From: Paenibacillus sabuli
GTDB taxonomy: Bacteria; Bacillota; Bacilli; Paenibacillales; Paenibacillaceae
Length of the DNA: 37,366 nucleotides
Direction: 5' to 3'
Assembly (NCBI RefSeq): GCF_014705605.1
Contig: NZ_JACXIZ010000034.1
Coordinates: 1-37,366 of the forward strand
Position numbers and translations under genes: made by a program. Shown here in pieces: positions 1 through 7,395 of this stretch; positions within the stretch are counted from its first letter, which is position 1; every line of letters begins with the position of its first letter. Under the pieces are notes generated by a model. That model saw only the letters and a list, made by a program, of their open reading frames with translations, ran no database searches and had not been told where the DNA came from.

Positions 1-674
1 TCTCCGCGCTGTCGAGTTGCCCCTGTGTCTGGTTGGCGGCATCATCCGCGATGGTTTGCGCCGCATCGATGGCATCCTGCAGTGTGGTGCGTGCTGCAGT
101 AGGCGCGTCGCCGACATTCGATCCTTCGGGATGATCGGTCAGCGCCTGCTCGGCGTCGGCGATGGCGCTCAGCAGCGCCGAAGCATTGCCCGCACCGATG
201 ACGGTGCCGAGGAACGTCGCGGTAGCCGCCTCGAGCGTCGATTCTGCACTGTCAAGTTGCCCCTGAGTCTGGTTCGGCGCATCATCCGCGATGGTTTGCG
301 CGTCATCGATGGCATCCTGCAGCGTGGTGCGTGCTGCAGCAGGCGTATCGCCGACGTTCGCCCCTTCGGGATGATCGGTCAGCGCCTGCTCGGCGTCGGC
401 AATCGCGCTCAGCAGCGCCGAAGCATCGCCTGCGCCAATGACCGTCCCGAGGAACGCAGTCGTCGCCGCCTCGAGCGTCGTCTCCGCGCTGTCGAGCTGG
501 GCCTGCGTCCGGTTCGGGGCATCATTTGCGATGGCTTGCGCGTCGTTGATGGCAGCCTGCAGCGTGGTACGTGCCGCAGCAGGCGTATCGCCGACGTTCG
601 CCCCTTCGGGATGATCGACGAGCGCCTGCTCGGCGTCGGCGATGGCGCTCAGCAGCGCACTCGCGTCGCCGGCG
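1..674 (-). repeat. 240-bp in-frame tandem repeats inside the RCC1 surface-protein gene
   Basis: Two full copies (674-435 and 434-195) and most of a third (194-1) repeat at exactly 240 bp, that is 80 codons. Copies are nearly identical (GDASALLSAIADAEQAL at each start), so this stretch has duplicated recently and is a likely site of length variation between strains. The array continues beyond the left edge. Confidence 0.85.
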
Positions 675-2392
675 ACCAGGATATTGGTTACCGAGATGGT
701 TTCAACCGTTTCACTGCCCGCATCATCGCGTGCATATACGGTGTAGGTCCCGTTGGCGGCGGCCGCGAAGCTGCGCGGGCCCGTGATGTCGGCCCCGGCC
801 CCGGCGAAGTCGGCCGCGCTACGATTGCCGGACAGCCATTGCAGGCTGTCCAGGCCGTTGCCGTCGCCGTCAAGCTGCACATCGACCGACACCGTCACCG
901 GGTCGAACGTGTCGGCGGTCGTGGACGGCGTCAGCGTCAGCTCGGGCGCATCCGGCATCGCAACCGTGTGCGCGATCGGATCGGACGTGAATGCGGTGTA
1001 ATTGTCATCGCCTGCATAGTGAACGGTCAGACTGTGCGAGCCGACCGACAGGGTAGAGACGTTCAGCGTGGCTGTGCCGCTTGCATTCAGCGTCGCATGG
1101 CCGAGCGGAGTCGCGCCGTCCCGGAACGTGACGGTCCCGGTCGGGGCGTCCAGGTCGCCGGAGACGGTGGCCGTCAGCGTGATTTCTTCGAGATAGGTCG
1201 ACGTGGATTGCGAGACGCCCAGGCCTACCGTCGGGCTAAAGGGCAGTGGACTTGGCGCCAGGCCGTACCCCAGCCCCCACGCCCATATTCGACCATCGGC
1301 GTCGAGAGCAAAGGATCTTTCAAAGCCGGCCGTAATCGAAGTGAATTGAACGGGAGTGCCGTCGTCCGTGACCTTGACCGGACCGACGGTTCCAGTCGTC
1401 CCGTCGCCGAGCTGCCCGTGGTTATTTTTCCCCCACGCCCACAAGTCGCCGTTCGTATCGAGCGCGAGTACGTAATGATTGCCGCCGGAAACTTGGGTAA
1501 AGGTCACCGTATTGCCGCCATCGGTGACGGTCAGCTTCTCGGGGGCCCAGGTCTGAGTCGCATCGGCATAGCCTTCGCCGAGCTGTCCGAACGCGTTGTC
1601 GCCCCAGATCCAGATCTCGCCGTCGTCTTCAAGCGCGAGGGCAAGATGCGTACCGTTTCCGAAACCTGCGCCAACGGAAACGGCTTGAAATTGAGCGGGC
1701 GTTCCACCATCGGTCAGGTCAAACTTTTGGGTCTGGCCGCCGACAACTGCGATTTGCCACAAGCGGTTGTTCGAATCAAGAGCGATTGCCTGCGCATTAT
1801 AGGCAGAGATGGAGAGGAATTCGACCGGGCTTCCGCCGTCGGTCAGACCGAGCTTGATTGGAATCAAGCTATCTGGCGAAGTTGCAGATATGCGACTACC
1901 CCATCCCCAGATCTCGCCGTTCTCGTCGAGCGCATAGGACACGTTCCGACCAGCAGCGACCGAGGAAAAGAAGACCTCCTCCGAGCCTGCATCGGTAATG
2001 GCAAGCTTGCCCCAGGACAAGGATGCGTTCGTGCTTCCATTGCCTAATTGTCCAACGTTGTTACTTCCAGCTGTCCAGATTCGTCCTGCACCGTCCAGTG
2101 CGATGCTGTGCTCAAATCCGACCTCTGCCTGCTGAAACGTAACCGGTACGCCGCTATCGCGAACGTCAATCTGCAGCGGAGTAGCGGTGGCAGTGGTAGT
2201 ACCGTTGCCGAACTGGCCGACGGCATTGGTCCCCCAGGCCCACATATGCCCCTCGCTATCCAGTGCCAATGATGCAAGGTTCTGACTCGCAACATCTGTA
2301 AACACAGCCGCAGCCGCTGCCGCCTTGGGCGGCAGAATCAGCGGCCCGAATGCGAGCAGCAGTGAAATGAATAATAAGATTCCTTTTTTCAT
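1..2392 (-). CDS. Secreted RCC1-propeller / Ig-like / helical-repeat protein (partial, C-terminus off the left edge)
   Basis: The reverse frame is open from an ATG at 2392-2390 to the window edge (797 codons) with no stop. Residues 1-29 look like a signal peptide (MKKG, hydrophobic core, then PPKAAAAAA). Residues about 35-375 hold seven RCC1-type blades with W-A-W-G or I-W-x-W-G followed by GQLGNG-like turns; blade four is degenerate. Seven matches the RCC1 beta-propeller. Residues about 390-478 look like a bacterial Ig-like domain (TVTFRDGATPLG, then SLTVHYAGDDNY), and 480-572 like a second beta domain. From about 573, 80-residue Ala/Asp-rich helical repeats resembling FIVAR modules run off the edge. 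A Shine-Dalgarno-like AAAGGA lies 9 bases before the ATG. I infer an exported surface or adhesion protein; a C-terminal cell-wall anchor such as SLH domains would lie outside the window. Confidence 0.8.
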   Translation of the reverse strand, partial: MKKGILLFISLLLAFGPLILPPKAAAAAAVFTDVASQNLASLALDSEGHMWAWGTNAVGQFGNGTTTATATPLQIDVRDSGVPVTFQQAEVGFEHSIALDGAGRIWTAGSNNVGQLGNGSTNASLSWGKLAITDAGSEEVFFSSVAAGRNVSYALDENGEIWGWGSRISATSPDSLIPIKLGLTDGGSPVEFLSISAYNAQAIALDSNNRLWQIAVVGGQTQKFDLTDGGTPAQFQAVSVGAGFGNGTHLALALEDDGEIWIWGDNAFGQLGEGYADATQTWAPEKLTVTDGGNTVTFTQVSGGNHYVLALDTNGDLWAWGKNNHGQLGDGTTGTVGPVKVTDDGTPVQFTSITAGFERSFALDADGRIWAWGLGYGLAPSPLPFSPTVGLGVSQSTSTYLEEITLTATVSGDLDAPTGTVTFRDGATPLGHATLNASGTATLNVSTLSVGSHSLTVHYAGDDNYTAFTSDPIAHTVAMPDAPELTLTPSTTADTFDPVTVSVDVQLDGDGNGLDSLQWLSGNRSAADFAGAGADITGPRSFAAAANGTYTVYARDDAGSETVETISVTNILVAGDASALLSAIADAEQALVDHPEGANVGDTPAAARTTLQAAINDAQAIANDAPNRTQAQLDSAETTLEAATTAFLGTVIGAGDASALLSAIADAEQALTDHPEGANVGDTPAAARTTLQDAIDDAQTIADDAPNQTQGQLDSAESTLEAATATFLGTVIGAGNASALLSAIADAEQALTDHPEGSNVGDAPTAARTTLQDAIDAAQTIADDAANQTQGQLDSAE

Positions 2393-2614
2393 TGTCCAGC
2401 ATCCTTTCCCGACTTCAAGTACGATACGCTCAGACCATCATATACCCTGCTAATGAAAGATTAATGAAAGACTCGGGAGAGCCGGTGTGTTGAACGCATC
2501 ATGCGCCGGCGGACTGAACAAAAGTGCTACTTTTTGCGCCGTTCAGGCCAAGTAATCGGAGAATGGCTCCGGTATAATGAAGGCAACTCAAGAAAAGAAA
2601 GGGGTTTCAAACAG
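2393..2614. promoter_or_regulatory. Divergent intergenic region with a TATAAT -10 for the dioxygenase gene
   Basis: This region separates the minus-strand surface-protein gene from the plus-strand dioxygenase. A perfect TATAAT at 2573-2578 lies about 37 bases before the dioxygenase ATG, but no good -35 is visible 16-18 bases upstream, so it may depend on an activator. A short direct repeat, TAATGAAAGA twice, lies near 2450-2473. No terminator is seen. Confidence 0.35.
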
Positions 2615-3331
2615 ATGACGACGACAAGCGCGGTATCGGATTTTCAATTGACGGACGAGATGGTGGAGCATTTTTATCGGGAGGGGTACTTCTACGCGCC
2701 GGGCTTCATCAATCAGGAGACGGTGGACGCGATCAACCGCGAGAACGAGGCGTATGCCAACACGAAGGGCGACGGCGAATGGAAAAGCAAGGGGTTCGTT
2801 CACATCGATGAGGCGCGCGAGCCGTATCCGGCGACGACCCGCTTCCTGATCGAGCCGCAGATCATCCGCGTCTATGAGCGCATCCTCGGCGCTGACGTGA
2901 AGCTGTGGCAGGGCATGTACGCGGTCGTCGAGCCGCAGGGCAACGGACTGGCCTGGCATCAGGACAACCAGTATACGCATGTGCTGGGGCATATGCTCAA
3001 CGGCTTCGTAGCGCTGGACGCAATCTCCGAGGCCAATGCCGGCCTGTGGATTGCGCCGCGTTCGCACCGCCAGGGCCGGCTGGCCAATCTCAATGAAGAG
3101 GGCAGCTCGCATCGCCGGGCGGCCGAGCCGGAGAACGGCATGCCGTGCAAGCCGATGAAGCCGGGCGACGCGGTCATCTTCCACCGCGAGACGCTGCATC
3201 ACAGCAAGCGCAATCACACGGACGCGCCGCGTCGCGCGTTTGCCTTCCAGGTGGCGTCGGCCAACTGCCGCTATGCCGAGACGGGCAAGCTGCTCACCGA
3301 TCGCGACGACCTGTCCGCATACGCGAAGTAA
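2615..3331 (+). CDS. Phytanoyl-CoA dioxygenase (PhyH) family Fe(II)/2-oxoglutarate oxygenase
   Basis: A 238-residue protein with the double-stranded beta-helix of the PhyH family. The iron-binding facial triad is visible: His115 and Asp117 in WHQDNQY, and His195 or His196 in LHHSKRN, followed by an arginine (RRAF, 206-207) suited to bind 2-oxoglutarate. Family members hydroxylate small molecules using oxygen and 2-oxoglutarate; the substrate cannot be read here. The ATG at 2615 is preferred because AAAGGGG lies about 10 bases upstream; an in-frame upstream extension from 2501 lacks a ribosome site and family similarity. An AraC-type regulator follows on the opposite strand, and an aldo/keto reductase and a creatininase-family enzyme lie beyond it, suggesting a shared catabolic theme. 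Confidence 0.85.
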   Translation: MTTTSAVSDFQLTDEMVEHFYREGYFYAPGFINQETVDAINRENEAYANTKGDGEWKSKGFVHIDEAREPYPATTRFLIEPQIIRVYERILGADVKLWQGMYAVVEPQGNGLAWHQDNQYTHVLGHMLNGFVALDAISEANAGLWIAPRSHRQGRLANLNEEGSSHRRAAEPENGMPCKPMKPGDAVIFHRETLHHSKRNHTDAPRRAFAFQVASANCRYAETGKLLTDRDDLSAYAK

Positions 3332-3484
3332 AGGGCCTTCGGCACCGGATCAGAAGCTAGGGAACGAGTCAGATAGCGGAGGCGTCCATTCAGGCCGTCC
3401 AGGCAGTGCTGTGTGGGATAAACGAATCGCATGGCCATGCGACGTGCAACATATGCGCATGCAGTAGGTCGCTACTAAAGAGCC

Positions 3485-4342
3485 TCACGCATCGCTGGCT
3501 CCGCCGCCGCCCTCAGCGCGGAATTGGCGCGGCGAGACGCCGCGAAACGCCTTGAACTGACGGTTGAAGTAGCTCACCGAGCTGTAGCCGCTCTCGAAGG
3601 CGATCTCGGTAATCGGCATCGCGGAGTGCAGCAGCAGATGGACGGCGTGCTGCAGCCGCAGCCGGTTCACGAAGTCGTTGGGCGTCAGCGCGGTGAGCCG
3701 TACGAATTGCTGGTAGAAGGTCGTCTTTTTGAGCCCGGAGGCGCGAATGACGTCCTCCATGTCGACCGGCTCGCGGAATTGCCGCAGCAGCCGCTCGACC
3801 GCCCCGACGATGCCGCCTCCCGGCGCGCTGTCTTCGCCTGTGCGGGCATCCTGCCGGAGCGCGAGGAAGTAGCGGGCGATCTGGACGAGGATCTCGATCA
3901 GGCAGGCGAATTGGCGGCTCTGCCAGCCGGGTCTTCCGCGCTCCTCTTCCTCGACGGCCTGTCCGGCCGCCGCTCGGATGGCCGCAGCCTCGGCGGAGTG
4001 CGCCGGGATGAGCGGCCGCCAGTCGGTGGTATAGAACGGCGCCAAGAGCGCGGAGCCGTCCGGGATGTGGCGGACGACGGCGGGGGAGAGCAGCAGCATG
4101 ATCCAGGCCGCGGGCCGCTCCTGGTCCTCGGCGAGATTCCAGTGCGGGTCGAACGGCCGGAAGACGAAGATGTCGCCCGGCTTGCCGACGTAGTCGCCTT
4201 GGGCGAGATGATAGCGAATATTGTTTTCCAGCAGAATGCTGACCTCCAGCGTGTCGTGCATGTGCATCTCGTGCTCGGTGAGCCGGGCGAGCTTGCGAGT
4301 GAAGGCGAATTCCTGCGTGAGCCGAATGTCGGCATATTCCAT
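3485..4342 (-). CDS. AraC family transcriptional regulator
   Basis: A 285-residue regulator. The N-terminal half has the AraC cupin pattern (HEMHMHDTLEVSILLE, then GDYVGKPGDIFVFRPFDPHW), which normally binds a small effector. The C-terminal 100 residues form the double helix-turn-helix DNA-binding domain, with AFESGYSSVSYFNRQFKAF and GVSPRQFR as the second recognition region. It starts at ATG 4342-4340, with GGTGAT a few bases upstream. It is transcribed away from the aldo/keto reductase gene at 4770, and the 427-bp space between them carries a symmetric repeat. The usual role would be activation of the neighbouring dioxygenase and/or reductase-amidohydrolase genes by a sugar-like ligand. The effector is not predictable. 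Confidence 0.9.
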   Translation of the reverse strand: MEYADIRLTQEFAFTRKLARLTEHEMHMHDTLEVSILLENNIRYHLAQGDYVGKPGDIFVFRPFDPHWNLAEDQERPAAWIMLLLSPAVVRHIPDGSALLAPFYTTDWRPLIPAHSAEAAAIRAAAGQAVEEEERGRPGWQSRQFACLIEILVQIARYFLALRQDARTGEDSAPGGGIVGAVERLLRQFREPVDMEDVIRASGLKKTTFYQQFVRLTALTPNDFVNRLRLQHAVHLLLHSAMPITEIAFESGYSSVSYFNRQFKAFRGVSPRQFRAEGGGGASDA

Positions 4343-4411
4343 AATGCGATCACCATCCGTGGCCGCGGGCTTTGCGGCATGGTTTTTACTTTAGAAGGGT
4401 TGCTGAACAGT

Positions 4412-4602
4412 GCTCTAACGGACATCAGCGACGCTTAGCGCACGAATGGCACACACGCGCGGCTCTAACGGACACTAGCGACGCTTAGCGGGAGATTGCG
4501 CCATGTAAAGGGGGCGCGATACCCGCTAAGCGATTCTCCTGACCGTTAGACGGGGAAGGAGCCCGTAAAAAGGCGCTGAGCTGCTCCCATGTCCGTTAGA
4601 GC
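4412..4602. repeat. Repeat family C: two forward and two reverse copies around a dyad
   Basis: Forward copies begin at 4412 and 4462, exactly 50 bp apart, reading GCTCTAACGGACAY then AGCGACGCTTAGCG. Reverse copies have their mirror starts at 4552 and 4602, again exactly 50 bp apart, and are more degenerate (CGCTAAGCG near 4524-4532 and GTCCGTTAGAGC at 4591-4602). All four are symmetric about position 4507. The spacers between copies are not alike. The element occupies most of the gap between the divergent araC-type and aldo/keto reductase genes. Confidence 0.8.
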
Positions 4603-4661
4603 CGGTATGCTTCTCGTGACTGGACTGAGGTACTGATCACTATAGCATAAAACGCAGGTTC

Positions 4662-4720
4662 GATTCATGTATCCAATGCACGTATCCAATGCACATATCA
4701 ATGCAATCAATGCGATCAAG
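4662..4720 (+). repeat. Short direct repeats upstream of the aldo/keto reductase gene
   Basis: GTATCCAATGCAC occurs twice in tandem near 4669-4694, followed by weaker CAATGCAATCAATGCGATCAA copies. They lie 50-100 bases before the reductase start, where an AraC-type activator could bind, but no experiment or consensus supports this; the sequence shows only the repetition. Confidence 0.4.
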
Positions 4721-4769
4721 GCGCGGGCACGTAAGCGGTCCGCGCCCGATCAGGCAAGGAGGACAAGTC

Positions 4770-5771
4770 ATGCAATACAATCTGTTTCCCGGTTCGGAGC
4801 AGCAGGTCAGCCGCCTCGGCTTCGGCGCGATGGGGCTGGGCGGCTGGTTCGAGGCCAAGGACGAGGCGTACATGGTCCGCTCGGTGCTGCTCGCGCTGGA
4901 GCGCGGCGTCAATCTGATCGATACGGCGCGCGCCTACGGCGATTCGGAACGCATCATCGGCGAGGCGCTGCGCCAGTGGAAGGGTGAGCGGCCGTTCGTC
5001 GCGACCAAGCTGCTCGCCGGCGCCGCGCCGGCCGGCATGCTGCCCGGCGCGGGCATGCATTACCCGCTGCCGGTAGAGACGGCCTATCCGCCGGGCTCCA
5101 TTACCGAGAGCGCGCATGCGTCGCTGCGGGAGCTCGGCGTCGACGCGGTCGACCTGCTGCAGCTGCATACGTACTGGCCGCAGTGGGACGACGCGGACTA
5201 CTGGATGGAGGAGCTGATCCGGCTCAAGGAGCAGGGCAAGGCCCGCTTCATCGGCATCTCGCTGCCCGATCATCGCCACGACCTGGCGTACGGGCTGATC
5301 CGTTCCGGTGCGATCGACTCGGTGCAGACGGTGCTGAATATTTTCGACTCGGTGGCGCTGGACAGCCTGGTGCCGATCTGCCAGCAGCATGACGTGGCTG
5401 TCATCGCGCGGGTCATCCTGGACGAGGGCGGGCTGACCGGATTCCTGCAGGCGGATACCGAGATTCCGGAGAGCGACTACCGGCACAATTACTTCGACGT
5501 CCTGCCGCGGCAGGTGTACCTGGACCGCGTGGAGCGGCTGCGCAGCTACATTCCGGAGCATGCGGAGAGCCTGACCGAGCTGGCGATTCGCTTTGCCATG
5601 CAGCATCCGGGCGTGACGACGGCGCTCACCTCGATGCATCGCCACGACTACGCCGCCGAGAACATTGCAGCCGCAGGCAAGGCGCCGCTGGATGATGCGT
5701 TCTTCGAGAAGATCAAGATTCGCGAGCGCTGGATTCGGCATTTCTATCATGCGCGGAGGCATCTCGTATGA
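4770..5771 (+). CDS. Aldo/keto reductase
   Basis: A 333-residue NAD(P)H-dependent oxidoreductase of the aldo/keto reductase family, a cytoplasmic TIM barrel. The catalytic tetrad is visible: Asp51 and Tyr56 in DTARAYGDSE, Lys80 in VATKLL and His133 in LLQLHTYWP. The N-terminal SRLGFGAMGLGG is typical of YajO/IolS-like bacterial members. The ATG at 4770 is chosen because AAGGAGG lies 7 bases upstream; the frame extends upstream to 4689 without a ribosome site. The stop overlaps the next start as ATGA (5768-5771), so the reductase and the creatininase-family gene are translationally coupled. The substrate is unknown; with the AraC regulator and dioxygenase nearby, a sugar or sugar-derived carbonyl compound is a reasonable guess. 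Confidence 0.9.
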   Translation: MQYNLFPGSEQQVSRLGFGAMGLGGWFEAKDEAYMVRSVLLALERGVNLIDTARAYGDSERIIGEALRQWKGERPFVATKLLAGAAPAGMLPGAGMHYPLPVETAYPPGSITESAHASLRELGVDAVDLLQLHTYWPQWDDADYWMEELIRLKEQGKARFIGISLPDHRHDLAYGLIRSGAIDSVQTVLNIFDSVALDSLVPICQQHDVAVIARVILDEGGLTGFLQADTEIPESDYRHNYFDVLPRQVYLDRVERLRSYIPEHAESLTELAIRFAMQHPGVTTALTSMHRHDYAAENIAAAGKAPLDDAFFEKIKIRERWIRHFYHARRHLV

Positions 5772-6835
5772 GTGCGGGGCGTGGAGCGGATCGGTCAGGG
5801 GCGGGCGCAGGCGCGGGGGCAGGCGAGGGCAACGGAGCGACAGCGGCAGATGCCGGCGCGACAGCGGACGGACGGGGCGCAGACGTGGACGGGGGAGCTG
5901 GCCAAGTAGCGGGCGAAGCGGCAAGCCAGCATGCAGGAGGCGGCACACAATCGGACAAGGTTGCATGGAGCGAGCTGCTGCCGCACGCGTTCAAGGCGCG
6001 CCTGGCCGAGCGGCCGCTCGTCTATCTGCCGCTCGGCCTGTGCGAGCCGCACGGGCAGATCAGCGCCTTCGGGCTCGATACGCGCAAGGCCGAGCATCTG
6101 TGCTACACGGTAGCCCGCAGCCATGGCGGCATCGTCGCGCCGACGCATGAATACCATATTCACGAGAACGGGCCGTCGGCGGGTTTTCTGGAGGCCAATA
6201 TCGGCGAGACGAACCCGCATTTCACGGGTGTGCCGTCGTTTATTTTCTTCCACTTCCTACTCTATCAGCTGCGCGCCTTTCACAATGCCGGGTTCGCGGG
6301 AGCGATCGTGCTGTCCGGACACGGCGGGGCGCATATCGGCGATCTCAAGCGGGTGACGGCGGCGTTCGCCGAGACCTTTGACTTCCCGGTCTGGTACGGC
6401 ACCGACTTCGAGCTCGCGGGCGATGCGTATCCCGGCGATCATGCCGGCAAGTACGAGATCTCGGTCATGATGCATCTGCATCCCGAGGGGATCGATTGGG
6501 ACAGGGCGGCGCTGGAGGCGCAGCCCGGCAGCGGCGGCCGCTTCGCGCTCGGCCCGGATGCCGGAGAGGCGAGCGCTGCGCATGGCGCGCGCATCGTCGA
6601 AGCGTGCGCGGCGGCGCTGGGCGAGCTGTCCGACAAGATGGCGGCCGGCTACGGCGGCGCCGCTGCCTTGGAGGAGGCCGAGCGCCGCGCGCTGATCGGC
6701 TATGATGAGATCGAGGTCTTGTGGCGGCGGTTGTCAAGCCAGGACGACTGGGCCTCGATCCGGCCGCGCGAGGGCCAACAGCCGGTCGCGGAGCAGTCGC
6801 GCTGGAAGCCATATGAGTATGCGCGCATGCGCTAG
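5768..6835 (+). CDS. Creatininase family amidohydrolase with Ala/Gly-rich N-terminal extension
   Basis: A 355-residue protein. From about residue 65 it matches the creatininase / creatinine amidohydrolase fold: LPLGLCEPHG (Glu93, His95) and Asp104 in GLDTRKAE as metal ligands, VLSGHGGAHIGD in the middle, and HAGKYEISVMM with a further ligand Glu. Family members are zinc or manganese hydrolases of cyclic amides, including formamide hydrolases of cofactor pathways; the substrate here is unknown. The first 60 residues are almost only Ala, Gly, Asp and Arg, low complexity, and not part of the family. No in-frame ATG with a good ribosome site replaces the ATGA-coupled start at 5768, though internal initiation cannot be excluded. 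It is the last gene before a seven-copy tandem repeat. Confidence 0.8.
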   Translation: MSAGRGADRSGAGAGAGAGEGNGATAADAGATADGRGADVDGGAGQVAGEAASQHAGGGTQSDKVAWSELLPHAFKARLAERPLVYLPLGLCEPHGQISAFGLDTRKAEHLCYTVARSHGGIVAPTHEYHIHENGPSAGFLEANIGETNPHFTGVPSFIFFHFLLYQLRAFHNAGFAGAIVLSGHGGAHIGDLKRVTAAFAETFDFPVWYGTDFELAGDAYPGDHAGKYEISVMMHLHPEGIDWDRAALEAQPGSGGRFALGPDAGEASAAHGARIVEACAAALGELSDKMAAGYGGAAALEEAERRALIGYDEIEVLWRRLSSQDDWASIRPREGQQPVAEQSRWKPYEYARMR

Positions 6836-6838
6836 GCG

Positions 6839-7188
6839 AATAAGCGCAAAATGTGAGGCTGCAGAGCAGAATCCGCTCCAGCTGCGGAAATAAGCGCAAA
6901 ATGCGACGCTACAGAGCGGAATCCGCTCCGGCGGCGGGAATAAGCGCAAAATGTGAGGCTGCACGGCGGAATTTGCTCCGGCGGCGGGAATAAGCGCAAA
7001 ATGTGAGGCTGCACGGCGGAATTTGCTCCGGCGGCGGAAATAAGCGCAAAATGCGACGCTACAGGGCGGAATCCGCTCCGGCGGCGGGAATAAGCGCAAA
7101 ATGTGAGGCTGCACGGCGGAATTTGCTCCGGCGGCGGAAATAAGCGCAAAATGCGACGCTACAGAGCGGAATCCGCTCCGGCGACGGG
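6839..7188 (+). repeat. Repeat family A: seven tandem 50-bp copies
   Basis: Copies of AATAAGCGCAAAATG start at 6839, 6889, 6939, 6989, 7039, 7089 and 7139, every step exactly 50 bp. Two subtypes differ at fixed positions: one continues TGAGGCTGCACGGCGGAATTTG, the other CGACGCTACAGAGCGGAATCCG (copies 2, 5 and 7), and copy 1 is a hybrid. The array starts 4 bases after the creatininase stop. All copies are unlike any coding sequence here and share no unique spacers. Confidence 0.92.
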
Positions 7189-7196
7189 ATTTGTTT
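7169..7196 (+). terminator. Possible terminator at the end of the 50-bp repeat array
   Basis: The last repeat copy ends AATCCGCTCCGGCGACGGGATT, which can fold with AATCC against GGATT and CGC against GCG, and is followed by TGTTTTTTC. This would end transcription from the reductase/creatininase operon. The stem is weak, so the call is tentative. Confidence 0.4.
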
Positions 7197-7229
7197 TTTC
7201 ATGCAGGCATGGCTTCAACTTATAATCCA

Positions 7230-7268
7230 GAAACAGGCGGATTCTCGTGTCGAGAACCCGCCTGTTTC
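7230..7268. terminator. Long perfect-arm hairpin between convergent genes
   Basis: GAAACAGGCGG pairs with CCGCCTGTTTC, and inside it TTCTCG pairs with CGAGAA around a TGT loop, with one A/C mismatch between the two stems. It lies between the plus-strand creatininase operon and the minus-strand FliD-like gene (stop at 7396), as a bidirectional terminator would. Neither side has a strong T-run. Confidence 0.55.
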
Positions 7269-7395
7269 GCATATCTTCAGATCGAGTCGGATCTCGACCG
7301 ATGCGGCTATCGCCCCGTGCTCGATTGGATCTCCCTTTTGCATGTTGCATAAGGTGATCGGGTCTCTCCACTAGCTGCGCGCTCGTGCGCGTCAT

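Noticed and set aside
17-2047. 676-codon plus-strand open frame at the left edge
   Set aside because: It is the codon-aligned antisense of the RCC1/Ig-like/helical-repeat gene. Its translation is Arg/Gly/Val-rich with no recognisable domain, and it has no ribosome site; it stays open only because of the GC-rich codons on the other strand.
3428-3441. 14-bp palindrome CGCATGGCCATGCG as an operator
   Set aside because: It lies downstream of both flanking convergent genes, has no promoter nearby, and short palindromes of this size occur by chance in GC-rich DNA.
5795-5960. Frameshift at the start of the creatininase-family gene as an explanation for its odd N-terminus
   Set aside because: The frame is continuous into the conserved core and starts at a coupled ATGA; no better family-like N-terminus is visible in other frames.
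6839-7188. CRISPR array
   Set aside because: The 50-bp units repeat as wholes without unique spacers, and no cas gene is near.
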